DNA from: Paraescarpia echinospica
Lineage: Eukaryota > Annelida > Polychaeta > Sabellida > Siboglinidae
Direction of reading: 5' to 3'
Assembly: GCA_020002185.1 (NCBI GenBank)
Contig: CM034534.1
Coordinates: 15,592,964 to 15,656,963, forward strand
DNA: 64,000 bases
Shown here: piece after piece, positions 23,600-35,033 of the stretch
How positions within the stretch are numbered: position 1 is the stretch's first letter
How the letters are laid out: every line of letters begins with the position of its first letter
The notes under the pieces: generated by a model
Told to the model about the DNA's origin: nothing
Database searches by the model: none
Seen by the model: only the letters and a program-made list of their open reading frames with translations
Program-made: the position numbers and the translations under genes

Positions 23600-26500
23600 T
23601 CTATTTAAACTAGATTCGCAGGGGGACTCACAGGGAAGCCTGAAACTGGAGGCATAGATAAAGACAGCACAAATAAATCAGCAAAGAACAGTTTGAAAAA
23701 CTATTCTGAAGCTGGAATGTGTAAATGTGTTTGTTTAAATGCAAGGAGTAAGTAAACAAACGAAATGAACTAAACATTATGGTAGAAGATATTGACCCTC
23801 ATATAAAAGGTATAAACGAATCCTGGACCACCACAGATATATCAGATGCCGAATTGGGACTGATAGGACATGTAATGTTTAGGAAAGATAGAAAAGGAAG
23901 AAAGGGAGGTGGAGTTATTTTATATATTGAAGAATCTATCCAGGCTTATGAAATAAAATTAGAAAGAGAAGCAGATTGCGAAGAAGCTGTTTGGTGTAAC
24001 ATAGTTACAGGAAACTTAACGTTAACAGTTGGGTTAGTTTATCGAAGTCCAAACATAAGCATACAAGAGAATACAAAAATACAAAACGCTATAAGGGAAG
24101 TAAACAAACGGGACTGTATTAGTATGGGGGATTTTAACCACGGGCATATACAATGGGGAGTGAGGACCACAAGTTTTTAGTTCAAGATACTTTCCTTTCT
24201 CAACATGTGCTAGAACCAACCAGGGGTGAGAATGTGTTAGACATAGTTTTGTCCTCACAGAACGAATTAATTAACAATGTCAATATATGCGAGCCACTGG
24301 GGAGTAGTGATCAGAACCAGATACATTTTACCATCAAAGTAAAATCAGAAAGGAATAGTAAAAAGCAGTATAGGAGAAATTTCTACGAAAGGAAGGTATA
24401 AGGACATGAGGACATATTTAGTAAAGATAGACTGGAATATATTAAAGAGTGAATTTAAGTGCATAGTCGATAAATTTGCACACTTCAAAAACAAGGGAAA
24501 CGTTCCAAAAAGAAACACTTATCGAAAAAAGCCATTAGAAACATTAAGAATAAACAAATGATGTGAAAGTCACATAGATGTACTGGAAATGTTGAAGACA
24601 ACATTTATAAAGAAGGACTTATCCAAGCTACAGCTAAAATTATAAATTCAAAGAAAAGCTATGAACAACAATTAGCTAGTAATATAAAACATGACAGCAA
24701 GAGTTTTTATGCGTATGTTCGAAGCATACAGAAAGTTCAGGATAAGGTCGGTCCTTTAGAAGATAGTGCTGGAAATATAATATCAGAGGGATTCTTAATG
24801 GCAGAAGACCTGAATGAGTATTTTAGTTCAGTGTTTACGAGGGAAGATATTAGTTCACTGCCAGTACCAGAGGCTAAGTTCAAGGGGGCAGATTCAGACT
24901 ATTTAGGACAGTTGATTGTAACCCCGAAATGGTAGCTAATAAGGGCTATGAAGGATAATACATCACCTGGAGTGGATGGGATTCCGCCCAAACTACTATT
25001 GGAAATTGTAGAACAAATTAGCGTACCGCTTACAACAGTTTTCAATTTGTCATTAGAAGGGGAGTGGTTCCTTTAGAATGGAAAGGGAAAAACATTATTC
25101 GTTATTTAAAAAAGGTTCGAGAAACACGTCAGGGAAATATAGACCAGTGAGTTTATCATCAGTGATTTGCAAATTATTAGAAAGACTAATTAAAGATTAC
25201 ATGGTGGATTTTCTTGTTAAACATAACTTGATAAACCCATCTCAACTTGGGTTTTTAAAAGCGACGTCATGCTTAAAAAATAAGATAAGATAAGATAGAT
25301 AAGGGATCACCAGTAGATATCGTCTACTGGATTTTCAAAAAGCTTTCGACAAAGTACCACATCAAAGATTACTGCTTAAACTAAAGGCCCATGACATCTA
25401 AAATGGTATAATAAACGGGATAGAAAAATGGCTGATTGACAGAAGACAACGTGTAGTAGTTGATGGGGAGGCTTCAAACTGGAAATCGGTATTGAGCGGG
25501 GTACCACAGGGATCAGTACTAGGACCTACATTATTCATAATACATATCAACGATTTGGATGATCAAAAAACAAGCAAGGTGTTGACATTTGAGGATGATA
25601 CAGAAGTGTTTAGAATGATTAAAAGTGATGGAGATAGACAGCATTTACAAGATGATCTTGACAGGTTGATCATATGGTCTGAAAAGTGGAAAATGCTGTT
25701 AAATTTTTTGAAATGCAAATGCTTCCACACAGGACACGGGAACGAAGAGGTAGAATATACAATGGGGGGTACTGTACTAAGTACTACTGTAAAAGAAAAG
25801 GACTAAGGTTAACTTTTAGTGCTGATATGAAGGTTTCAGAGCAGTGCGGAATTGCAGCTTCAAAGGGAAATCAAATCCTTGGATTAATTAGGCGGAACAT
25901 AACGTATAAGAAAAAAGAACTAATAATACCGCTGTACAAAACAATAGTGAGACCTCATTTAGAATATTGTATATAAGCGTGGAGGCCATATCGCAAGAAG
26001 GACATAGATGTGCTAGAAAGGGTACACAGGAGAGCGACTAAAATGATACCAAAACTGAGGGTTCTTAGTTATGAAATTCGCCTAAAAGAATGTGGTTTAA
26101 CAATACTAGAGATCAGGAGATTGGTAGTAGATCAGATAGAATTGTTTAAAATAATAAGTGGTTATAACAATATTGATAGAAATATTTTTTAAAGAAAGAT
26201 AGAAGGACTAGAGGACAAGAAGCAAAGGAGCAGTGTAGATTATATATAAGAAAGGTCTCATTTTCACAAAGAATGAATGGAACATATTATCTGCTGATTG
26301 TGTGGGTGCTAGTAGCGTGATTACGTTTAAAAATAAAATCGACACATACCGTAGACTCAGCTGTAGTAAACATGTCAAACGGTACTGGGGGCGCTACTCA
26401 TATGCTATGCTGTCGATACTGCAGTTTTGAAATTATGACCTACAAGGTCCTAAACCCGGTTGAACTTCGACAAAATCTAAATCTACGAACCAGCCCAATG

Positions 26501-26606
26501 GGCCCGCTAGATCGCTCATAAAATGTATATCCAAAAGATGCACAACTAACGGAAATATGGATCTACAGACAATCGAAAAACAAACAAGCAAACAAACAAA
26601 CAAACA
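23600..26606 (+). mobile_element. CR1-like LINE copy A, nearly full length, decayed
   Basis: The endonuclease is read from about 23715: VCLNARS, INESWTTTDISDAELGL, RKGGGVILYIEESI, GLVYRSPNISI and CISMGDFNHGHIQW. The RT follows from about 25078 with GKYRPVSLSSVICKLLERL, LINPSQLGFLK, a shifted KAFDKVPHQRL region at about 25335, SGVPQGSVLGPTLFIIHIND (from 25492) and FEDD in place of catalytic FADD at about 25591. The C-terminal LGLIRRNITYKKKELI and RPHLEYC follow. There are stops and several frameshifts, and the region around 25265-25320 looks deleted. The 3' end carries the tail shared with 12190-12330 and closes in AAAC repeats (about 26577-26606). Jockey-superfamily, CR1-like. Confidence 0.85.
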
Positions 26607-26624
26607 GTTGGATCACCGATATTA

Positions 26625-29600
26625 TTATTATGATAGATAATGACTTTAACCTCAGTGTGAACGACATTCAATACCACGATATAAACGCATATCAGCTTCG
26701 CACACGAATTGATCCTGATGACATTGTTTAATAACGAGTCATCCTCTTGTAAATGCTACTCACATATAAGTATTTCTAGGAATGCCAACCGTTGTCTTAA
26801 TATAATACACTTTAATGCAAGAAGCCTGAATGCAAACTTTAAGCAAATTAAAAGTTTTAATAAGATTTGACAAGTTTGCCACCCAGATAATTAACTCTAG
26901 ATGGCAGGTGGACAAGGAAGCCTTTTGGCTTATCAAGATTGCAACCCTTTTATCTACGTGTATCCCGCCCTTCTGAGGTATGTATCGATTTCATTTTAAA
27001 ACATATTCACGGTACTAGCACCCACACAATCGGCAGATAATCTGTTCCATTCATTAACGGTCCTTTGTGGAAATGAGAACTTTCTTATATCTAATATACA
27101 CTGCTCCTTTGCTAATGTAACTTCATGTCCTCTAGTTCGTCTATCTTTCTTAACTGACAAAAAACATTTCTTTCAATATTTTCATAACCATTCTATATAT
27201 TAAACACTTCTATCTGATCTCCTCTTAATTTCCTGGTTTCTAATGTTGTTAAACCACATTCTTTTAGGCGTATTTCATAACAAAGATCCCTCAGTTTTGG
27301 TATAATTTCAGTTGCTTTCCTCTGTACTCTTTCTAAAAAATATATATATATCCTTCTTGCGATATGTCCTCCACGCCTGTATACAATATTATAAATGAGG
27401 CCTAACTATTGTTTTGTACAGCGGTATTATTAGTTATTTTTCATTATACGCTATATTTCGCCTAATTATTCCAAGGATTTGATTTCCCTTTGATGCTGCA
27501 ATTCCGCACTGCTCTGAAACCTTCATATCAGCACTAATGGTTAATCCTAAGTCCTTTTCTTTTACAGTAGTACTTTGTGCAATACCCCCAGTTGTATATT
27601 GTACATGTAGGTCCTGTGTGGAGGAATTTATATTTCCAAAAATTGAACAGCATTTGCCACTTTTCAGACCATTTGATCAACCTGTCAAGATCATCTTGTA
27701 AATGCTGTCTATCTCCATAATTTTAAATCTTTCTAATCACTTTTGTATCATCCGCACATTTCAACACCTTGCTTGTTATATCGTCGTCCAAATCGTTGAT
27801 ATGTATTATGAATAGTATAGGTCCTGGTACTGATCCCTGTGGAACCCCACTCAAAACTGATTTCCAGTTTGAAGCCTCCCCATCAACTACAACCCGTTGT
27901 CTTCCGTCAATCAGCCATTTTTCTATCCTGTTAATTATACCATTTCCTATTCCATGGGCCTTTAGCTTAAGCAATAATCTTTGATGTGGCACTTTGTCAA
28001 AAGCTTTTTGAAATTCTAAATATATGATATATATACTGGTGATTCCTCATCTACCCATTTAGTGATATCTTCCAAAATCATAACATATTTTGTAAGCATG
28101 ACCTCGCTTTTAGAAACCCATGTTGAGATGGGTTTATCAAGTTATGATTAACAAGAAAATCCACCATTTGATCTTTAGTTAGCCTTTCTAATAACTTGCA
28201 AATCACTGGTGTTAAACTCACTGGTCTATTGTTCTCTGACTTGTTTCTTGAATATTTTTAAAATAACGGTATAGTGTTTGCTTTTTTCATTCTAAAGGAA
28301 CCACTCCCGCTTTCAATGACTAATTGAAAACTGTTGCAAGCGATACGCTAATTTGTTCTACAATTTCCAATGGTAGTTTGGGCGGAATCTCATCCACTCC
28401 ATGTGATTTATTATCCTTCATACCCCTTAGTTTCTTAGCTATCATTTCCGGGGTTACAATTAACTGCCCTAAATAGTGTGAATCGGCCCCCTTGAACTTA
28501 GCCTCTGGTACTGGCAGTGAACTAATGTCTTCCCGGTAAACACTGAACTAAGATACTCCTTTAGGTCTTCTGCTATTAAGAATCCCTCTGATATTATAGT
28601 TTATAGTACTATCTTCTAGTTGACCGACCTTATCCTGAACTTTCTGTTTGCCACGAACATATGCATAACAACATTTGCTGTCATGTTTTATATTATATGC
28701 TAATTTTTGTTCATAGCTTCTCTTTGAATTTATAGTTTCAGCTGTTGATTAAAATGTTGTAGTGTTCATTACTTCCAGTACGTCTATACGATTTCCACAT
28801 CGTTTGTTTGTACTTAATGTTTTCTAATGGCTTCTTTCGATAAGTGTTTCTTTTTGGACCGTTTCCTTTGTTTTTTCAAGGGAATACATTTATCGACGAT
28901 GCAATAAATTTCATTCTTTACGATATTCCAACATTCTGTTGCTGTCTTATTCTTCAGTGTTATTCCAGTCTGTCTTTGTTAAATATTCCATGTCCTTATA
29001 TCTTCCTTTCTGGAAATTTCTCCTGTACTGCTTTTTAATATTCCTTTCTGATTTTACTTTGTTTGTAAAATGTATCTGGTTGTGATTACTCCCCGGTGGC
29101 TCACATATCCTGACATTGTCAACTAATTCATTATGTGAGGACAAAACTATATATAACACATTCTCACCCCTGGTTGGTTCTGGCACATGTTGAGAAAGGA
29201 GACTATCTTGTACTAAAATTGTGGTCCTCACTACCCATAATCTGTAGAGATTTCCATTGTATACGCCCATGGTTAAAATCCCCCATAATAACACAGTCCC
29301 TTTTGCTCACTTCCCATATAGCGTTTTGTAAGTTATATTCGCACACTTGATATAGTGTTCGATGCACTCGGATATTTGGAATGACCCAACAACAATGCAG
29401 CACTCTAATCTCCCTGAGTATAATTCCTTTCAGGTATGTAGAGAACATTTAAGAGGAGGTGGAGTGGCCATATATGTCCGTAAAGACATTAACTGTTCTC
29501 AAGTCTTTATCAATAACTGATGTCCTCGAATGTGTAACTGTAGAATTACTAATGAAAAAAATAATGTTACAGTAAGTTGCATCTATCGTAAACCAGGATC

Positions 29601-31270
29601 TATCATAGATACCTTCTGTGAAAATATTCAACACATCTTTGGAAACATCCAAACAAATACGACATTGTTTTTATGTGTGGACTTCAATGTTGACATTCTT
29701 AAACATGATAGCCACTTAGGTATAAAACACTTTGTTGACATTATGTACAGCCTAGGCCTGTACCCTCTTACCAATAAACCAATAAGGATAACTATAGATA
29801 CAGCAACTCTTATTGAATTTTTTTTACAAGTGCCTTAAAAAGCTAACCACAAATGGTATTTTTATGAGTGACATAACTGACCATTTTCCAGTGTTTACAC
29901 TATGCGAATATGGAGTGATTAAGAGGAATTCAGAAACAACTGACAACATAAATGCTTTCGTAGAAGATTTAACAAGTGGAAATTTGGAAAATATTATTAG
30001 CACAACCATAGTTAATACGGCTTATGATACATTTCTTGGTAAATTTATAAAAAAAAATCACATATTGGGTGTATTCATCGACTTAAAAAAGGGCTTTTGA
30101 CTCTGGAAATCACTGTATACTGATAGAAAAATTAATTCGTACAATGGTGTTTGCAGTGTGGCAGAGAAATGGGTCAAGAGCTATCTATGTGGCAGAAAGC
30201 AGTTTGCCACCCAAGGTGAATGTTAATCTTATTTAATAAAAGGCTCATATGGTGTACCGCAAGGTTCCGTGCTAGGACCTAAGCTATCTATCTTATGTAT
30301 TAATGATATATGTAATGTATCACAACTCCTGAAATTGGTTATGTTTGCAGATGGCACCATTCTTTTGTACTATGATGCACATGTACATAGTCGTATAGAT
30401 GTAGTCAACTGTGAACATCATAAACTGTACACATGGTTCAGTGTAAACAAGTTGTCATTGAATGTATCAAAAACAAATGGTCTTTCGCAACCGGAGATTA
30501 AATTGTGATATGGATATAAAAATTCACAATAATCAAATTACTAAAGTCAGTAAGACCAAATTCACTGGAGTTTTGATTAATGAAAAACTTACTTGGAAAT
30601 ATCCCATAAATAATGTCAAGACAAACCTGTGTAGAATAACTGGAGTGACCTACAGAGCAAGTTATGTCCTAGGAACTACAAGCTTGTTTACTTTATATTA
30701 CTCGCTGTTCTTACTTATTTACTTATACTGTGCAACTGCTGTGATGTTTGGGGAAATGCATGTATTACTAATTACTATTACTAATTACTATTACTATTAA
30801 TGTGATACAAAAAGGTGATCCCACTGAAATGTGCTGTAGGTAGACTTCATCATACCAATACGCTATTTAATAGGTGTAGAATATTATAATTTCAAGATTT
30901 AGCACATCTGAAAATTTTGTCAATAATGTATCAAACATACAACAATATACCAGTACCTGTAAATGTTCAGTGCTTCTTTACGAAGCATACACATTTACGT
31001 CCATTTCGAGTTCAGTGTCAATATGTACATCAGTGTATCCGGACAAATATTAAGTCATGATGTTTATAAATGTATGGTATAAACTGGTGGAACTCACTGC
31101 CGGGCCGTACTACAATGATGACAACCTTTCATGCATTTGTAAACAAATAAAAAACCGGTATGTTCATTCTATATTTATAACAAATACCTTACAAAATGGT
31201 AAACTATCTTTAAATATGCACTTTTCTCCCCGGTTAAATGGCTCGGGAAATGCCCAAAAGGATGTATGAT
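26625..31270 (+). mobile_element. LINE copy C (Jockey/CR1 group), split by LINE copy B
   Basis: The 5' part (about 26625-26858) encodes IDNDFNLSVNDIQYHDINAY and LNIIHFNARSLNANFKQIKS, the usual start of a LINE endonuclease. The sequence resumes at about 29385 after the inserted copy B with NLPEYNSFQVCREHLRGGG, then CIYRKPGS, LCVDFNVDILK and SDITDHFPVF (29872-29901). RT motifs are VFIDLKKGF (about 30070), YGVPQGSVLGP (30250), FADGT in place of FADD (about 30346) and NKLSLNVSKTN. It ends near 31270. About 30-40 endonuclease residues are lost at the insertion junction. Frameshifts and stops make it inactive. Confidence 0.75.
26859..29384 (-). mobile_element. CR1-like LINE copy B, 5'-truncated, inserted in copy C
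   Basis: Minus strand, read from the right. Endonuclease pieces are NAIWEVSKRDCVIMGDFNHG, LSQHVPEPTRGENV and ICEPPGSNHNQIHF (29380-28950). RT pieces are PHQRLLLKLKAHGIGNGIIN, SGVPQGSVPGPILFIIHIND and a CADDTK motif (27990-27730). It is closely related to copy A in the coding part but has a different 3' end, finishing ATTATCTGGGTGGCAAACTT and then TCAAATCTTATTAAA at 26859. The same 3' end is found in the fragment at 45440-46290. Stops and frameshifts are present throughout. Confidence 0.85.
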
Positions 31271-31902
31271 TGTATGTTAATGTACTGCAGTTGAATATTT
31301 ATAATTAACTTATATATTATCAAAGCCAGTGCGTCGTAACTTACTGGGTATTCGTGCAATATTTTGTTCCAATACACATAATTATATCCATTGTAATATC
31401 TATAGAAAACTGTACATGGGTATACAACTATAATAACTTTCTTCTATACCCTTTTTTCTGACATAATAAGTATTTTATGAACCTCAGACATTGTGTGTGT
31501 GTATATATATATATATATGATTGTTATAGTAAAAAATAAAACGTATTAATGTTATTATAACTTGGTAAAATCCAGAATGCAGTAATCCATCTACACATAA
31601 TGGCAATCTCGTTATTTAAACAACTTGCAGACTGATAATGTTATTGACTCCGAAAATACCTGCTCAAAAAAGAAAAACACGATTATAAGCAATGTATGCA
31701 CATTAGCTAACATCAACCTGAAGCAACAAACCAAATGCTTAAAAAACACAACGGTAACAGTTGCCCACTTATTAAAGGTGTATGTTTTATCGAATTTTCT
31801 TCATATCACAACTAGGACAATTGACATCAATATTTCCCGTTGCTTGCCAGATAGTGAAGCGAGACATGGCTGCGTCTGTATCCCTCTTGACTCGGTCCGT
31901 GA
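31271..31902. other. No gene recognised
   Basis: AT-rich, with a short GT/TA microsatellite at about 31493-31518. The plus frame 31625-31906 has no recognised domain. Confidence 0.4.
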
Positions 31903-32000
31903 CTAGAGTCGATTTTCAGACCCAGTGGCCTCATTTATCCAAGATGTGCATGCACTGTTTTCCCTGTCGACAACTCTGGCATCTGCCCATTCTATGCCAT
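31903..32000 (-). mobile_element. Penelope-like element fragment (GIY-YIG C-terminal part)
   Basis: The minus frame reads NNYGIEWADARVVDRENSAC and then TSWINEATGSENRL. This is the conserved segment after the GIY-YIG core in Penelope-like elements (usual pattern HVIDW, KVIDRE, RWIKEA). It points opposite to the larger Penelope fragment 100 bp away. Confidence 0.6.
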
Positions 32001-32064
32001 AATTGTTTCTGTCAACAATGGAAAAGTCCGGGTAGGTTCCTAGCCAAATTGGAGGACACGGGAG

Positions 32065-32810
32065 ATGAGGAAACAACAACAAAACAGTCAGAAAGGAATG
32101 ACCAAGAAAAAGAAGAACATCAACAAATCCAAAGTCATGGTCACCATAATATGTCAAAGGAGTGGCATAACCGGTATTGCGCTTACTAAAACGTCACGAT
32201 ACCACGTCAACAGTCAAACCACATTTAAATCTAAGAAGAATATCAATACATCTAAACAACAAACTGAAAGACAATAAGAAGACAGCCTTCTTTTATCATG
32301 TAGGAGCTGCAATAAAGCCTACGTCGGCGAAACAAGGTTAATATTGCACAACAATTAAACAACAGTATAAATAAAATAAGTTCTGATCATCACGACCAGA
32401 GATATCACTCGAGAGAAAAGAAAAGGGTAAACAACCATTTAGTACAAGTCGGTTATAACAGACCAAGTTGAGAGAAAAACTGCGTTATAGGCTTGGAGGG
32501 TGCCAGAGTGATTGACAGAGAATACGATGGTTGGAAGTGACCACAGTTGTACGGTCGTAGCGCCGACAGAAACAACTGTGTTTGACAGAGAAAACAATAC
32601 GTACGCACGATCGATAAATGAGGTCATTTGTATCCAACAAATGACACGAAACATGAACCGAGACGAGGAAGTACAGACTCAACAACGTGTGTGATAATAT
32701 ACACGCCACACGATCTGGCGAAAGAACCAAACCAGTTTTATTCCTGACAAAGACTGTCGATGACAGTCTAAACGTTGATTTGAGTTTCAACTCCATGGTT
32801 GTAATAAACA
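32065..32810 (+). mobile_element. Penelope-like element 3' half with GIY-YIG nuclease relic
   Basis: Plus-strand pieces in order are KSKVMVTI (about 32118) and a diverged basic region. Next come SCRSCNKAYVGETR (about 32301-32339), which holds the Cys pair and the GIY-YIG-like start with its GET motif, and a degraded middle. Then CVIGLEGARVIDREYDG (about 32484-32530) and a second reading of the same part, VFDRENNTYARSINEVICI with NMNRDEEVQ (32577-32676). That suggests a partial internal duplication. The sequence ends in a region with a strong hairpin at 32751-32769 and an AATAAAC tail. Penelope-like elements pair an RT with this nuclease for target-primed insertion. This copy lacks the RT palm and is dead. 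Confidence 0.7.
32744..32793 (+). ncRNA. Degenerate hammerhead-ribozyme-like hairpin in the Penelope 3' end
   Basis: CTGACAA (32744-32750) stands where the hammerhead box CUGANGA would be. It is followed by a perfect 8-bp stem AGACTGTC/GACAGTCT with a GAT loop. Next come AAA (32770-32772) where GAAA is expected and a possible stem III GTTGA/TCAAC (32774-32778 with 32787-32791). Both catalytic boxes differ from consensus and the cleavage-site GUC is not intact, so it is probably inactive. Hammerhead motifs are known in Penelope-like elements. Confidence 0.3.
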
Positions 32811-33602
32811 TAAATTAAAACAATTCTTCAAACGTGATGAACGTCTTCACCAATGTACAAAGGATATATTTATCTTAACATGAGATTATTTATAATGTTA
32901 ATAAACTTCATACCAACATATAAATATATACACACTAATATTGTTCAAATATAAAATACACATATGAAAAATGTAATGTTTAATTAATTTAAAATGCAAA
33001 TACTATGCAAATACGCTACACGGGACAACATTTTCTAACGAAAATGCATTTACGTTTGAACGTTGTCCTGGTTACCATGTTGAATTACCGTTACTCCTGT
33101 ATAGATGAGCTACTCTTCGAAACAGTGTTATCATGTGTTCGGTCCCCCATCTAACCCGACAAAGAAACACATACCCTATAAAAGACTTTGTGCAAGGCAT
33201 ATACCGTACATGACGGTAACATGGACATTCGCAATCAGTTAGTGCACTCCACAAACAGACCGACGGTTGCGATGCTACCTGTAAATGAATAGTAACATAA
33301 GCCGAGTACACATTAACAATTATCTTGGAGAAAAACTACACTGTCGTTTTGCCATTTTACCGAGATATTGTTGTGAGGTTTGAAAGTAGCCTAACAACGG
33401 ACTACGCGTCCTTAACGTGGACGTGTGACATCAAAGGCCTCGGGCTTTTGGTAAATACGAAATCCAGATAAGACTGATATACACAATTTGCAAGAAGAAC
33501 ATTTGTATAAAACATGGATAAGTAATTGTTCCGCGAAATAGTTGCAGAAATGAAGATTTTAGTTTTCTATCTGCGCTCTGCCTAAGAGATTGTCTGATAA
33601 CG
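32811..33602. other. No gene recognised
   Basis: AT-rich intergenic sequence between the Penelope fragment and the THAP gene promoter region. Small overlapping frames at 33072-33311 are not supported. Confidence 0.4.
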
Positions 33603-33641
33603 TGACGTCACACAGTGGGTTGCCTCGCGCCATTTTATAAA
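33603..33641 (+). promoter_or_regulatory. CRE palindrome and TATA box before the THAP gene
   Basis: TGACGTCA, the full cAMP-response-element palindrome, lies at 33603-33610. TATAAA at 33636-33641 is preceded by CGCGCCATTT. The next ATG of the THAP frame is at 33746, about 105 nt downstream. Spacing and order are those of a core promoter with a proximal CRE. Confidence 0.4.
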
Positions 33642-33745
33642 TTTACATTATAAACATCGACAGCTGTTTTCGCGTTCATCGACGTTTGTAGTCTTACAAA
33701 ACATAATATCCTTTTTATAGTTTACTTTGTTTGTTTTTGTACTAC

Positions 33746-34344
33746 ATGGGTATTTGTTATCATCAATTTGGTAAAGACGAGTGTTGCGCAAGATGGTGTC
33801 GATACAGACGAAATTAAACGTCACACTGCACAAGTTTCCAGACGAAACGACGCGATGCAGGAGCTGCACATGGCGTCGGTTTGTCCAAATTACTCGACCG
33901 CACTGGAAATCGACTTCGTATTATCATATACATATAGGTAGACAACATTTCCTTCCAAGTGACTTATTAATTGTATTGAATATGAAATGGTATTACCCTA
34001 AGTGTGAAAAAAGTAACATTTTACTCCCACCCATTGCTGAGTTATTGAGGTGAGAATCTGGCATTGTTTGACAGTAGTTTTGGACATTAGGTGTACTAGA
34101 GTCTCTCTGAAAAAAGGACATCAGCTAAATGAACATTAACATATTTTTCTTCCACAGAACCCTTGTTCAGTTGATTTCTAAAAAAGATAAGTTTGTATAC
34201 CCTATTTTCAAAAAAAGGAAGGAGAACAAAATGAAACAATATGCTATACAGTACTTGAACCATTTGCAATTCACATATACAAAATCATCAGTCAATGATT
34301 TGCTGTTAACAAGTAGCAAAGTATTAATCAATTGCATCCCTTAA
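33746..34344 (+). CDS. THAP-domain protein, two exons, one frameshift in the zinc-finger start
   Basis: Exon 1 (33746-34049) opens MGICYHQFGKDECCARWCRY, giving the first Cys pair of a C2CH THAP finger. One base out of frame it continues VTLHKFPDE, then WRRFVQITRPHWKST and QHFLPSD, the ordered THAP landmarks (HKFP, the invariant Trp, and HF). It ends AG|GTGAGA at 34049/34050. The intron (34050-34157, 108 bp) ends in TTTTTCTTCCACAG. Exon 2 (34158-34344) continues in the same frame (RTLVQLISKKDKFVYPIF) to TAA. THAP proteins bind DNA through this zinc finger. The Cys of the distal pair is not seen (HIHIGRQHF) and AVPT is replaced. A start at ATG 33793 would avoid the frameshift but lose the first ligands. 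It is either a decaying gene or a locus with an assembly error. Confidence 0.5.
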
Positions 34345-34611
34345 TACGTCCTCAATCTATACTCTGGGCAGAACAAATTGCACTATTTGCATGAATTAAA
34401 AATAATCTTATCTACTTGCCATGTTTGGCATTAACGCCTACTTCTGGAAAGGTTTCACCATTGTAATCTGCATTGTCCCAAATATAATCATTTTGCCAAC
34501 AACTGGCTGGCAAACTACTAACAATAGCGTGCATTGCATAGCTGTTTTGTTAATGTAATTTTGTCACGCATGGCTTCTCAGACAATTCCAGTTACACATA
34601 CAAAACAAATA

Positions 34612-34623
34612 TATATATATATA

Positions 34624-34665
<42 letters not shown>

Positions 34666-34705
34666 TGTGGTGTGTGTGTGTGTGGTGTGTGTGTGTGCGT
34701 GGGCG
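34612..34705 (+). repeat. TA then (GT)n microsatellite
   Basis: About 14 bp of TA followed by GT/GTGTGC runs with interruptions. The apparent CVCVCVC frame is due to this. Confidence 0.9.
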
Positions 34706-35033
34706 TGTTTGTTACACCTTTAGATGATTTAAGTACAAAAATAGCATGAATGGCATGAACAAACTTGGGCAACGAAAATTATGAACAACCAAGGTTAATA
34801 TATATAGGTAGGTGGGGCAAAGCGCACATGGGATGGGCGCTAGGCTACAAAATGATTAACTAATAACAAGAATACAGAACTTTATTTAATGCACATACAT
34901 AATGCAGCCTACAAACCAAATGAAACACGAACAAAGAACGATATTGCACCAGGAAAATTGAATGCAGTTCGCTGGTGGCTTCAGTGTAGCGACATGTGCT
35001 ATGACGACGTGCTATTGAATTTATTCATCCAAA

